Assembly (NCBI GenBank): GCA_903844635.1
Contig: CAIMUF010000063.1
Span: 1 to 64,000, forward strand
Direction of reading: 5' to 3'
DNA from: an uncultured Sulfuricurvum sp.
GTDB lineage: Bacteria > Campylobacterota > Campylobacteria > Campylobacterales > Sulfurimonadaceae
Length of the DNA: 64,000 nt
The translations under genes and the position numbers were made by a program. The notes beneath the pieces were generated by a model. That model was given only the letters and a program-made list of their open reading frames with translations. It did not search any database and had not been told where the DNA came from. Positions within the stretch are counted from its first letter, which is position 1, and every line of letters starts with the position of its first letter. Shown here piece by piece: positions 55,732 through 63,964 of this stretch.

Positions 55732-57321
55732 ATGGAAAAATTTAAAATTGTCGTTTGTGACCATATTCATGAAGAGGGTTTAAATCTTCTTCGTAATGAC
55801 GATAAAATTGAGATGATTTTTGCTGCTGACATGGACAAAACAGCATTACTTGACGTTATTGCAACAGCTGATGTTGCTATTACTCGCAGTTCAACGGACG
55901 TCGATGAGAAATTCATCCAAGCCGCTCGAGGCAAGCTCAAAGCAGTTGTTCGTGCAGGTGTTGGTGTTGATAATGTAGACATTCCAGGATGTTCTAAAGA
56001 GGGTATTATCGTCATGAACGTACCAACCGCAAACACGATTGCAGCGGTAGAGCTTACAATGACTCATATGCTCTCATGCATGCGTATGTTCCCATATTCT
56101 CATGATCATCTCAAAAACCAACGTGTTTGGAAGCGTGAAAAATGGTACGGGTATGAGTTAAAAGGTAAAAAACTGGGTGTCATCGGTTTTGGTAACATCG
56201 GTAGCCGTGTCGGTATCCGCTCTAAAGCATTTGAGATGGATGTTATCGCATACGATCCTTATATCCACCCATCCAAAGCAACGGATGCAGGTGCTAAATA
56301 TACTACGAATTTTGAAGATATTTTGGCGTGTGACATTATCACGATTCATACTCCAAAAAACAAAGAAACCGTCGGAATGATCGGTGCAGATGAAATCGCA
56401 AAAATGAAAGACGGTGTAGTTTTGATCAACTGTGCACGCGGTGGTTTGTACAATGAAGATGCTCTTTATGAGGGACTCAAATCAGGTAAAATCCGTTTTG
56501 CCGGTATCGATGTATTCGACAAAGAACCTGCAACCGATAATAAGCTTCTTGATTTGGACAACATCTGTGTCTCTCCGCACTTGGGTGCAAATACATTTGA
56601 ATCTCAGTTGGGTATTGCTCTTGAAGCGGCTCAGCAAGCGATCGAAGCGGCAAAAGGGATTGCGTATCCTCATGCACTTAATCTTCCGATTGATGAGTCT
56701 AAAATACCTTCTTTTGTTAAACCATTCCTCGAAATGGGACAAAAAATCGGCTTTTTAGCGTCTCAGATTAATCGTGCTCCAATCGTTTCGATCAAAGTTA
56801 GCGGACGTGGTGACATTGCTCAATATGTTACGTCTCTGGCTACTTTTGTAACCGTAGGTGCGTTGGCAGAGACATCCGGTGAAACGATCAACTATGTCAA
56901 TGCTGACTTTGTTGCAGCTGAACGTAACATCAAAATCGATACGGAAGAACTTCCTGAAAGTCCTGTATATAAAAACTTGGTTACCGTTCGTTTGACGACC
57001 GATAAAGATGTAATCGAAATTAGTGCAACGATGTTTAACGATGACGTACAGCGTATTGTTGATATCAATGGATTTGGTGTGGATGTTGAACCAAAAGGAA
57101 ATATGATTCTGTTCAAAAATACCGATGTCCCGGGTGTTATCGGACAAGTGGGCACATTACTTGCTGCACATGAAGTGAACATTGCTGATTTCCGTCTTGG
57201 ACGTAATAAAAGCAAAGAAGCATTGGCGGTCATTATCGTTGATTCTGCTGTTAGTGAAAAAACTCTCAAAGAACTTTCTGCTCTTAACGCGTGTATCAGC
57301 GTCTCTTACGCACGAATTTAA
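55732..57321 (+). CDS. serA: D-3-phosphoglycerate dehydrogenase SerA
   Basis: A 529-residue long-form enzyme for serine synthesis. The NAD motif G-F-G-N-I-G is near residue 152, the catalytic Arg in N-C-A-R-G-G near 232, Glu in D-K-E-P near 260 and His in S-P-H-L-G near 282. An intervening (ASB) domain and a C-terminal ACT domain (about 455-527) allow feedback by serine. A hairpin follows its stop. Confidence 0.95.
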   Translation: MEKFKIVVCDHIHEEGLNLLRNDDKIEMIFAADMDKTALLDVIATADVAITRSSTDVDEKFIQAARGKLKAVVRAGVGVDNVDIPGCSKEGIIVMNVPTANTIAAVELTMTHMLSCMRMFPYSHDHLKNQRVWKREKWYGYELKGKKLGVIGFGNIGSRVGIRSKAFEMDVIAYDPYIHPSKATDAGAKYTTNFEDILACDIITIHTPKNKETVGMIGADEIAKMKDGVVLINCARGGLYNEDALYEGLKSGKIRFAGIDVFDKEPATDNKLLDLDNICVSPHLGANTFESQLGIALEAAQQAIEAAKGIAYPHALNLPIDESKIPSFVKPFLEMGQKIGFLASQINRAPIVSIKVSGRGDIAQYVTSLATFVTVGALAETSGETINYVNADFVAAERNIKIDTEELPESPVYKNLVTVRLTTDKDVIEISATMFNDDVQRIVDINGFGVDVEPKGNMILFKNTDVPGVIGQVGTLLAAHEVNIADFRLGRNKSKEALAVIIVDSAVSEKTLKELSALNACISVSYARI

Positions 57322-57325
57322 TCTT

Positions 57326-57341
57326 TTCCCCTAGTGGGGAA
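57326..57341 (+). terminator. Hairpin after serA
   Basis: TTCCCC at 57326-57331 pairs with GGGGAA at 57336-57341 across TAGT, five bases after the serA stop. T-rich sequence follows. It separates serA from the K+ module, where three short CTTTATACTT-like direct repeats (about 57346-57375) lie further on. Confidence 0.55.
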
Positions 57342-57406
57342 TGCTTCTTTATACTTTCTTTATACTTCTTTACCTTATCCTGAGACCAAACTTATACGAT
57401 AACATC

Positions 57407-57412
57407 TATAAT
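57407..57412 (+). promoter_or_regulatory. -10 box (TATAAT) for kup
   Basis: TATAAT after C-A-T-C lies about 34 bases upstream of the ATG at 57446. The intergenic region also carries TTTATAC direct repeats (57349-57366), perhaps binding sites for the KdpE-like regulator. Confidence 0.45.
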
Positions 57413-57445
57413 CAGTCAAAGAAATCCGAATTTAAAAGGACGATA

Positions 57446-59266
57446 ATGACGTTACGAGAACGTATTAAAAGTGAGATGATGGTTATTAAATCATTAGGTG
57501 TGGTATATGGAGATATTGGAACGAGTCCTATTTACACTTTTGCTGTAATTTTACTATTGGTACAACCTACTAAAGAGACAATATTTCAAATTCTTTCAAT
57601 GATTATTTGGACACTCACGATGCTTGTTACAGTTCAGTATGCATGGCTGGCTACTAGTCTTTCAAAGCGAGGTGAAGGTGGAACAGTTGTACTCGTACAA
57701 TTATTATTACCATATCTTAAAGGTGCCCGTCTTGTCGCTGTTGTTACAGCATTGGGGTTTGTCGGAATTTCACTAATGATCGGGGATGGTGTTATTACCC
57801 CTGCAATCAGTATTCTAAGTGCTGTAGAAGGTATTATGCTGATACCTGGATATGAAGAGACTCCCAAATTAATACTTCTTATTATTGCTTCTGGGATTGC
57901 ATTTGCACTTTTTATCGTTCAGAAAAAAGGGATTGAAAAAGTTGCTAGTGCTTTTGGTCCTATCATGGTAGTATGGTTTTTCGCTATTGGGATTGTTGGT
58001 GGATATTTTATACTACAAAATCCGGAAGTTCTTCGGGCGATTTCACCATTCTATGCACTTGAATTTATTGCGGAACACCCTTTTATTGCTTTTGTTATTT
58101 TGGCTGATGTCTTGTTATGTGCGACCGGTGGTGAAGCCCTTTATGCTGATATGGGGCATTTGGGACGTTTACCGATTCTTAAAGGATGGCTTTTTGCTTC
58201 CGTTGCATTGATACTCTCTTATTACGGGCAGGGTGCCTTTCTCCTCTCTCATCCTGATGCTGTAAAAAGCCCATTTTTTGAGATGTTTCATTCCCTTGTA
58301 CCCTCGTTATACGTCCCGTTGCTACTATTAGCCGTAATGGCAACGGTAATTGCTTCTCAGGCAATGATCAGCGGAATATTTTCAGTTTTGTATCAAGCGA
58401 TGACCACCCGTATTTTCCCTCACTTCAACGTAAATTATACGTCAAATGAACTGCGCAGCCAAATTTATGTCGGATCGATCAACTGGTTTTTATTCGTCTG
58501 CGTTGTTGCGATGCTTTTTATCTTCGGTGAATCGGGTAAATTGGCAGCAGCTTATGGTCTCTCGGTTGCAGGTGCAATGAGTATTACGGGTGTGTTGATG
58601 AGCATGATATTCATGTATAAGCGCCAATATCTTAAAATGGGAGTTTCGATTATCGCCGGATTAACGAGTTTAATTTTCTTTGCTTCGTGCTGGTTAAAAA
58701 TCCCGCATGGCGGGTATTGGTCCCTGATTATTGCCTCAGTTCCCCTCTTTATCGTTATTCTCTATACCCAAGGACAAAAACGGCTCTATGCTTCTTTTGT
58801 ACCGATCGATAAAGCTCTTTTTTTAGCTGAATATCTCAAACGCTATGCACAAGGATTCCATTTGGAAGGTACGGCTTTATTTTTTGCCCGTAATGCTGAA
58901 GCGATCCCGGCGTATATCTCGAAAACGATGTTTCAAAACGGTATCATGTATGAGCGCAATATCATCGTAACTGTTCATCCCTCGTATGAGCCTCATGGGG
59001 TCACAAGTGAACTTTCTCCGATAGGTGAAGGGCTTGATTTACTCAGTATTCGACCAGGTTATATGGAGACATTAAATGTCGAGGCAATTTTACGTGGAAG
59101 AAATATTGATGAACGTACAATTTTTTATGGCGATGAAGAGATTGTATCTGATAACCTGATATGGAAGATTTTTGCATTTATCAAAGATGTCTCACCTAAT
59201 TTTGTCAGCTTTTACCATTTTCCGCATGAGAAATTGATTGGTGTTGCACGCAGAGCGAAAATTTAA
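57446..59266 (+). CDS. kup: Kup-family potassium transporter
   Basis: A 606-residue transporter from ATG 57446, which AAAGGA at 57435-57440 supports. V-V-Y-G-D-I-G-T-S-P near residue 18-27 is the family signature, G-D-G-V-I-T-P-A near 110 and G-G-E-A-L-Y-A-D near 226 are also typical. About 12 helices fill the first 440 residues; the rest is cytoplasmic. It imports K+ with H+. The KdpD-like and KdpE-like genes follow seven bases on. Confidence 0.93.
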   Translation: MTLRERIKSEMMVIKSLGVVYGDIGTSPIYTFAVILLLVQPTKETIFQILSMIIWTLTMLVTVQYAWLATSLSKRGEGGTVVLVQLLLPYLKGARLVAVVTALGFVGISLMIGDGVITPAISILSAVEGIMLIPGYEETPKLILLIIASGIAFALFIVQKKGIEKVASAFGPIMVVWFFAIGIVGGYFILQNPEVLRAISPFYALEFIAEHPFIAFVILADVLLCATGGEALYADMGHLGRLPILKGWLFASVALILSYYGQGAFLLSHPDAVKSPFFEMFHSLVPSLYVPLLLLAVMATVIASQAMISGIFSVLYQAMTTRIFPHFNVNYTSNELRSQIYVGSINWFLFVCVVAMLFIFGESGKLAAAYGLSVAGAMSITGVLMSMIFMYKRQYLKMGVSIIAGLTSLIFFASCWLKIPHGGYWSLIIASVPLFIVILYTQGQKRLYASFVPIDKALFLAEYLKRYAQGFHLEGTALFFARNAEAIPAYISKTMFQNGIMYERNIIVTVHPSYEPHGVTSELSPIGEGLDLLSIRPGYMETLNVEAILRGRNIDERTIFYGDEEIVSDNLIWKIFAFIKDVSPNFVSFYHFPHEKLIGVARRAKI

Positions 59267-59272
59267 CGATGA

Positions 59273-60280
59273 ATGGTTTATAATTCAGTTATGTACCAAA
59301 TTGTCTTTCCATTTTTGTTTTTGGTCGTTCTTAGCTTTATCTCTAAACTTTTTAGTGAGGAACTTCAGCTGGTTAATATCGGAATGATTCATCTTATTCC
59401 AATACTATTTGCTGCCATGCAGTTAGGACGTAGAGATACGTTCATTATATCGATAGCTTCCGTGCTTTCATTCAATTTCTTTTTTATTCCGCCGACTTTT
59501 ACATTCACCGTACATGACTTCAGATATATATTTAGTTTTGTAATTATGATTACGGTTGGGCAGATTGTTTCATGGCTGAGTGAACAAGCTGCTCGGGCAA
59601 AAGCACTCGAGAGTTCAGAACGTCTCGAAGAGATATTATTAGGATCACTTTCTCATGAACTGCGTACACCGCTCGCGGCAATCATGGGAGCATCGTCAGG
59701 GCTGCTCACTGAGGAACTTGATCTAAATTCTGAACAAAAAAAGGAGCTATATCATACGATTGATAACGGTGCCCATCGTATGCGGCGACTAATCGATAAT
59801 CTCCTCGATAGCGCACGTCTGCAAAGTGGTATGTTAAAACTCAAAATACAAGAGTGCGATATTTGCGAACTTTTGGGAAGTTCTTTATCAAAAACTGAGC
59901 ATACTTTTCCTGCAACGTTAACGATAAATGAGGAGATTCCATCGGTTCAAGGAGATGCTGTTTTGATCGAGCAAGCACTCTATAATCTTTTGGAAAATGC
60001 CTTTAAATATGGTGATGCTGTTAATATCTTGGTAGATCATGATCCGGATGGGGTGTTTATTCGTATATGCAATACAGGCTCTATTCCACATGCATACGAA
60101 GCTTCTACGGCATGGAGAGCTTTTTCAAGACTGAGTAATATACGAGGTGAAGAAGGGATAGGCTTAGGGCTGTATGTAGCGTATCGAATCGCAGAAATGC
60201 ATGGTGGAAGTATAAAGACGATGAGCGATGGTGTAGAATTTTGTGTGACGATGAGACTTCCAGCGAGGAGTGATAGATGA
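59273..60280 (+). CDS. Short KdpD-like sensor histidine kinase
   Basis: A 335-residue kinase with the DUF4118-type four-helix membrane region of KdpD (about residues 8-105). A HisKA domain follows with the phospho-His in L-S-H-E-L-R-T-P near 127-134. The ATPase domain has N-L-L-E-N-A-F-K-Y near 238 and G-I-G-L-G-L-Y near 300. It lacks the N-terminal KdpD and Usp domains. ATG 59273 or 59291 are both possible. It lies directly after kup and overlaps the KdpE-like gene by four bases. Confidence 0.82.
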   Translation: MVYNSVMYQIVFPFLFLVVLSFISKLFSEELQLVNIGMIHLIPILFAAMQLGRRDTFIISIASVLSFNFFFIPPTFTFTVHDFRYIFSFVIMITVGQIVSWLSEQAARAKALESSERLEEILLGSLSHELRTPLAAIMGASSGLLTEELDLNSEQKKELYHTIDNGAHRMRRLIDNLLDSARLQSGMLKLKIQECDICELLGSSLSKTEHTFPATLTINEEIPSVQGDAVLIEQALYNLLENAFKYGDAVNILVDHDPDGVFIRICNTGSIPHAYEASTAWRAFSRLSNIRGEEGIGLGLYVAYRIAEMHGGSIKTMSDGVEFCVTMRLPARSDR

Positions 60281-60960
60281 ATGAAACGATTTTAGTTATT
60301 GACGACGACAGTGCGATCCGTAAACTTCTCGAAGTAGCTCTCAGCGCTGCTGGATATCATCCTGTATGTATTGCGACAGGTAAAGAGGGATTGACACGTG
60401 CTGCAATTGACGCTCCCGCGTTGGTATTACTAGATTTAGGATTGCCTGATATGGATGGCAAAGAATTCCTCACCCGCTTTCGTGAATGGAGCCAATCACC
60501 TGTTATCGTCCTCTCTGCACGCTCTGGTGAGAGTGAAAAAATAGCGGCGTTAGAGGGTGGATGCGATGATTATCTTACTAAACCGTTCGGTACGGGAGAA
60601 CTTCTCGCACGGATTAAAGCCGCACTTCGTCGGCGTGGTAACGGGATGAGTGATGCTTCATCTAGACTACTTAGCGATAACCTCTCGTTGGATATTGCTT
60701 CACACACGGTGATGTTGGATAATGAAGAATTGAAACTTACCCCAAAAGAGTTTGAATTGCTGAGAATATTAATGCAAAATAGTGGTAAAGTTCTTACCCA
60801 CTCATGGTTGCTTAAAGAGATTTGGGGGGTAGGGTATCAAAGTGAAACTCATTATCTTCGAGTATTTATTAACCAACTACGTCAAAAAATTGAAATAGAT
60901 TCTGCTCGTCCGAAGCGTATTATTACCGAAACTGGAATTGGCTATCGCTTTGTCGGGTAA
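60277..60960 (+). CDS. KdpE-like response regulator
   Basis: A 227-residue OmpR-type regulator. The receiver has the acidic D-D-D near residue 8-10, the phospho-Asp in L-L-D-L-G-L-P near 52 and the Lys in L-T-K-P-F near 101. A winged-helix DNA-binding domain follows (about 130-225) with L-T-P-K-E-F-E-L-L near 157. It should control kup-like K+ uptake genes together with the KdpD-like kinase. Confidence 0.88.
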   Translation: MNETILVIDDDSAIRKLLEVALSAAGYHPVCIATGKEGLTRAAIDAPALVLLDLGLPDMDGKEFLTRFREWSQSPVIVLSARSGESEKIAALEGGCDDYLTKPFGTGELLARIKAALRRRGNGMSDASSRLLSDNLSLDIASHTVMLDNEELKLTPKEFELLRILMQNSGKVLTHSWLLKEIWGVGYQSETHYLRVFINQLRQKIEIDSARPKRIITETGIGYRFVG

Positions 60961-60989
60961 GAAAACCTCTTCTTTTAGTCCCTCTTTGC

Positions 60990-60995
60990 TATAAT
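60990..60995 (+). promoter_or_regulatory. -10 box (TTTGC-TATAAT) of the mutS-like gene
   Basis: TATAAT preceded by T-T-T-G-C lies about 28 bases upstream of ATG 61023. It is a strong Campylobacterota-type -10 box, and shows that the broken mutS gene had its own promoter. Confidence 0.55.
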
Positions 60996-61022
60996 TTGCC
61001 ACTTTTTTAATACGGAGCAGGG

Positions 61023-61250
61023 ATGAATACAGAAGAGATAGGGGCACTTTTACAGGATAAAAGCAAGCTCCTCTCGGAAACGTATTTTGAGCTTCAGGCT
61101 GCGTGTGAAGCCAAGTATGGTCCCGATACCCTCGTCATCATCGAAATAGGCTCTTTTTTTGAAGTCTATGAGGTCAATAATGAGTTTATGAAAATCGGTA
61201 AGGCGAAAGAGTTTCCCTATCTTCATAATTCAATCCAGCTATCCGCTTAA
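61023..61250 (+). pseudogene. Truncated mutS-family gene (first part only)
   Basis: The 75-residue frame begins like the mismatch-repair MutS family: Y-F-E-L-Q near residue 21, then I-E-I-G-S-F-F-E-V-Y near 40-49, including the F-x-E mismatch-contact motif. K-I-G-K-A-K-E follows near residue 57-63. The natural protein is many hundreds of residues long. Here, after K-A-K-E-F, the frame stays open only 12 more residues and stops. An integrase gene follows 140 bases later. This is the 5' fragment of a MutS gene split by an inserted element; the rest should lie beyond the window. Confidence 0.75.
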
Positions 61251-61328
61251 TACCTCCGTAATATAGGGGTTTGCTCCTTAACCTGTTTTTCTTCTGACAC
61301 ATTCTAAACTCCTTTATTTCATTCTGAA

Positions 61329-61348
61329 GTGTATAAAAAGGTGTATAA
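61329..61348 (+). repeat. Direct repeat GTGTATAA x2 before the integrase
   Basis: GTGTATAA occurs at 61329-61336 and 61341-61348, twelve bases apart, just upstream of the integrase -10 box. It could be an arm-type or regulator site for the recombinase. The evidence is only the repeat and its position. Confidence 0.35.
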
Positions 61349-61351
61349 GTC

Positions 61352-61357
61352 TATAAT
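61352..61357 (+). promoter_or_regulatory. -10 box (TATAAT) of the integrase
   Basis: TATAAT after G-T-C lies about 33 bases upstream of ATG 61390, directly after the GTGTATAA repeats. It is probably the integrase promoter. Confidence 0.45.
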
Positions 61358-61389
61358 TTCCAAAAGAGCGATACAAAAGGTTGTGTGAA

Positions 61390-62640
61390 ATGGCTTATGA
61401 TGGAATAACAACAAAGGTTATGGCTGACGGTTCTAAGAACATTTTTGTGAGATTCAAATATCTCAGTAAAACTTATCCTGTAAAAAACTTTACAAAGATT
61501 TTTGGATGTAAAACTGAGAAGCAAGCGTTTGAGAGATTGCAAGAAGTAAAGGTGTTAATATCACAAAACAAAGACCCATTTACTGCTCCAAAAATTACAC
61601 TAAATGCTATCTTCGATGAAATGGCAAGAGTTAAGATAAAAACAGGAAAATGGAAAGAAAGCACAGCTGAACTGAATTGTCGTTTTTATGATAAATATAT
61701 GAGAAAACAAATAGGATGGAAAAATCCATCCCGAATCATAAAAGATGATTTGATGAAAATCATTACTGATGACTTAAGTCATATGCATGACCATACAAAA
61801 ATTCAATTGGTTAAAATCTTGAAGCCGATTATTGAAGAAGAAATAGAGAAGGGCAATCTCTATCAAAATGTTTTGAAGACTCTTCCAAGTATGAGGAAGA
61901 GAGCCATTAAAGAAAGTATCCGTTTTCGTTCTCTTGATTCAATGGAAATTATTGCAAAAAAGATATATAAAGCAATTCCTTTTTATAGAACATACAAAGA
62001 AGATGAAGTTCCTAATTTTTTATATTTTAGTCTTTTAACTGCTCAACGTGTTGGACAAATTAGAAATCTCGAAATAGCTCATTTTGACCTAGAGAGAAAA
62101 ATTTGTGTAGCTCCAGCAGCGATAACAAAAACAGGAGAACCATATCGGTTTCCAATTCCAGATGAAGTAATTCCATATTTAAAAACTATTACAAAGGGAA
62201 AAGTCTTTCCAACAATCCACGATTCCACTGTTGATTACATTTATAGAAAATTGGTAAAGATTGCGGGAGTTCATCTTGTTGATGGGAAAAATATTACTGC
62301 ACATGATACAAGAAGGCTTGTTTTAAATATCATGACTGTCAAGTTGGGAATAAATAGTCTTCTTGCCGATAGTTGTTTAAATCATAAACAACAAAGTGGT
62401 GTAGTGGATCACTATTGGAATCCTACTGATGAAGATGTTGTTAATGCTTTCCAAAAATATTGGGAATATGTAAGAGACCCATTGTTTGAATTTGAACCAA
62501 TCATAAAAGAAAGAAGTCGAAGAAGAACAAAAGAGGAGTGCGAAGGATTAAGAGCTGTTGGAATGATGAAGCCAAAAGATCCAAACAGGTCTTATGAGTT
62601 AGAGAAGGCAAAAAGGCAGAATAAACTTAATTGTTTGTAG
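61390..62640 (+). CDS. Tyrosine recombinase (integrase)
   Basis: A 416-residue site-specific recombinase from ATG 61390; AAAAGG at 61375-61380 lies nine bases upstream. An N-terminal arm-binding region (about residues 1-75) is followed by a core-binding domain (about 75-180) and a catalytic domain (about 185-365). The catalytic residues are in place: Arg near 220 in A-Q-R-V-G-Q-I-R, Lys in T-K-T-G-E near 245, His305-x-x-Arg308 in H-D-T-R, His332 in L-N-H-K and the nucleophile Tyr342 in D-H-Y-W. The C-terminal tail (about 370-416) is basic. It is the phage/island type that inserts into chosen genes, here probably into mutS. Many AGA codons mark it as foreign. Confidence 0.9.
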   Translation: MAYDGITTKVMADGSKNIFVRFKYLSKTYPVKNFTKIFGCKTEKQAFERLQEVKVLISQNKDPFTAPKITLNAIFDEMARVKIKTGKWKESTAELNCRFYDKYMRKQIGWKNPSRIIKDDLMKIITDDLSHMHDHTKIQLVKILKPIIEEEIEKGNLYQNVLKTLPSMRKRAIKESIRFRSLDSMEIIAKKIYKAIPFYRTYKEDEVPNFLYFSLLTAQRVGQIRNLEIAHFDLERKICVAPAAITKTGEPYRFPIPDEVIPYLKTITKGKVFPTIHDSTVDYIYRKLVKIAGVHLVDGKNITAHDTRRLVLNIMTVKLGINSLLADSCLNHKQQSGVVDHYWNPTDEDVVNAFQKYWEYVRDPLFEFEPIIKERSRRRTKEECEGLRAVGMMKPKDPNRSYELEKAKRQNKLNCL

Positions 62641-62669
62641 TCCATTGTGGACACACATATATTACTGAA

Positions 62670-62909
62670 ATGGAGATTCCAAAAGCTGTTAAAAAGGCAC
62701 AAAATTATGTAGTGAAGAAAAAAGATTATGATATATTAAGCGAAAATGATAAAGACCATATTTTACGTGAATTGGATCTTATTGTGACTTTAATTTCCGA
62801 GTTGCAAACCATAAGAGAAATCGAGAAGTTTGAAGATAATTGGTTTGTTCCTATAAATAGAGCTTATTTGTCTGAAGATTTTTTTGCCTCTAGTCTCTTA
62901 TTTAATTAG
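62670..62909 (+). CDS. Small soluble protein of unknown function in the element
   Basis: A 79-residue protein from ATG 62670; a TTG at 62631, overlapping the integrase stop, would add 13 residues. It is charged and helical: K-K-A-Q-N-Y-V-V-K-K-K near the start, L-S-E-N-D-K-D-H-I-L near 30, and a long helix L-D-L-I-V-T-L-I-S-E-L. No family is recognised. It follows the integrase in the same direction. Neither start has a clear ribosome-binding site. Confidence 0.4.
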   Translation: MEIPKAVKKAQNYVVKKKDYDILSENDKDHILRELDLIVTLISELQTIREIEKFEDNWFVPINRAYLSEDFFASSLLFN

Positions 62910-62951
62910 GGGTGGGTGGCGGGAGTCCAATCAAATAAATTTCACCTTGAA

Positions 62952-62971
62952 AAAGTGGCATTCGCCACTTT
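62952..62971. terminator. Hairpin between convergent element genes
   Basis: AAAGTGGC at 62952-62959 pairs perfectly with GCCACTTT at 62964-62971 across ATTC. It lies ten bases beyond the stop of the minus-strand 141-residue gene; on that strand the stem ends in TTTT. It probably ends the minus-strand operon and may serve the plus-strand gene too. Confidence 0.6.
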
Positions 62972-62981
62972 CTCCTAACTA

Positions 62982-63407
62982 TCAATTTTCTTCATCGTCA
63001 TAATATTTTCTCCGTGATCTTCTGATACCACGCTCAACCGCAATAACATCGCCGTTAAGCTCGCCAGCGGTTGATAACGCAATTATGACGACAAATAAAG
63101 ATGCCTTAGCGTTATACCGTTGATCACCAATAAATCCAAAATCTGAATCCTTAGTAAGCCATACCCAAAGTAACGTTCCCAAAAGCGTTACGACAATAAT
63201 TGCTGGATTTTTGAGTGAGTCAAGAAAATTTCTATCAAACGACCACGTCCTGACAAAAAAGCTAAAAATGAAAAACAGCACTGTAAATCCCGTGGCGAAC
63301 CCTGCAATCGAATTACTGGCAAACAAAAGGAAGAATCCTTTTAGTGCAACTAAAATAAAGATGTAGGCATTTAGTAAATACCCACCGATTGTTAAAAAGA
63401 CTTCCAT
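62982..63407 (-). CDS. Polytopic membrane protein of the element, unknown
   Basis: A 141-residue protein with four predicted helices (about residues 4-26, 30-52, 69-86, 103-117). A short cytoplasmic tail is rich in Arg then Asp/Glu (R-R-S-R-R-K-Y-Y-D-D-E-E-N). No family is recognised. It is the last gene of a minus-strand operon with a signal-peptide protein and the DUF2958-like gene; its start overlaps the 90-residue gene. Small membrane genes here suit a conjugation or surface module, but that is only context. Confidence 0.5.
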   Translation of the reverse strand: MEVFLTIGGYLLNAYIFILVALKGFFLLFASNSIAGFATGFTVLFFIFSFFVRTWSFDRNFLDSLKNPAIIVVTLLGTLLWVWLTKDSDFGFIGDQRYNAKASLFVVIIALSTAGELNGDVIAVERGIRRSRRKYYDDEEN

Positions 63408-63679
63408 TATTGATCCTTTGTTGTATTTGCTTCTGTCATGTTGTTATCAATATTCACAGAAGCGTTTTGTTCTTTGTTAGCGTCAATCTCTGACGCTATA
63501 AGATTAGACGTTGCCTGTCCAATCACCACAAACCCTAAAATCCCAAGCCGTACAAGAGGATTTACGGTTCCGCTGGTTGATCCCGATACCTTGCTCCAAA
63601 AGTTTTTGGAAGCGTTTAGGGCTTCGCCTGCATTTACCTGCATCGCAAGCAAAATCAGAACGATAAAAAGTTTTTTCAT
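63407..63679 (-). CDS. Small exported membrane protein of the element, unknown
   Basis: A 90-residue protein with a signal peptide (about residues 1-17, V-N-A-G) and one later helix (about 42-62, L-V-R-L-G-I-L-G-F-V-V-I-G). An Asn/Asp/Glu-rich tail follows. The size and layout resemble coat proteins of filamentous phages or pilin-like VirB2 proteins, but no motif proves either. It is coupled by overlaps to the 141-residue gene and to the DUF2958-like gene (ATGA). Confidence 0.5.
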   Translation of the reverse strand: MKKLFIVLILLAMQVNAGEALNASKNFWSKVSGSTSGTVNPLVRLGILGFVVIGQATSNLIASEIDANKEQNASVNIDNNMTEANTTKDQ

Positions 63680-63964
63680 ATTCTTATCTCCTTTTTCATT
63701 TGGGATAACGGTTTTTCAATCTCAAAAATATTGATACGATATTGACTTTTTAAGTCTTCAATCTCTTCAAGTGAAACGTAACCAAGCTCACCCTCATGAA
63801 TAAAGCAATATCCAAACGCTAACCCTTGCTCTTGATCGAGTTCAGTAATCAACCACACCGCCTGCATACACGTAATTTTTAAATAGACGATTGGGTCTTT
63901 TGTATTCTCTTGAGAATACAAAAGACGGGATTCGATTCATTTGTGATTGTGTTAAGAGTGCCAT
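63676..63964 (-). pseudogene. DUF2958-like gene with a one-base frameshift near its start
   Basis: The open frame 63676-63921 gives 81 residues with D-P-I-V-Y-L-K, W-L-I-T-E-L, and H-E-G-E-L-G-Y-V-S-L-E-E-I-E, close to the DUF2958 family of plasmid and conjugative-element proteins. Its TTG start has no ribosome-binding site. ATG 63964 has GGAG seven bases before it and begins M-A-L-L-T-Q-S-Q-M-N-R-I-P-S, the expected DUF2958 N-terminus, but in another frame. Removing one T from the run at 63920-63923 (A on the plus strand) joins the two into R-I-P-S-L-Y-S-Q-E-N-T-K-D-P. The gene is thus broken by a single-base insertion, or the sequence has an error. Confidence 0.6.
63895..63926. repeat. Perfect 32-base palindrome (15-bp arms)
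   Basis: GTCTTTTGTATTCTC at 63895-63909 is the exact reverse complement of 63912-63926, with TT between. It lies inside the DUF2958-like gene and includes the frameshifted T-run. A perfect 15-bp match at this spacing is very unlikely by chance in 64 kb. Confidence 0.85.

Noticed and set aside
59273-60280. Truncated, decayed kdpD
   Set aside because: The kinase has intact membrane, HisKA and ATPase parts and a normal junction with kup, so it is a naturally short form rather than a pseudogene.
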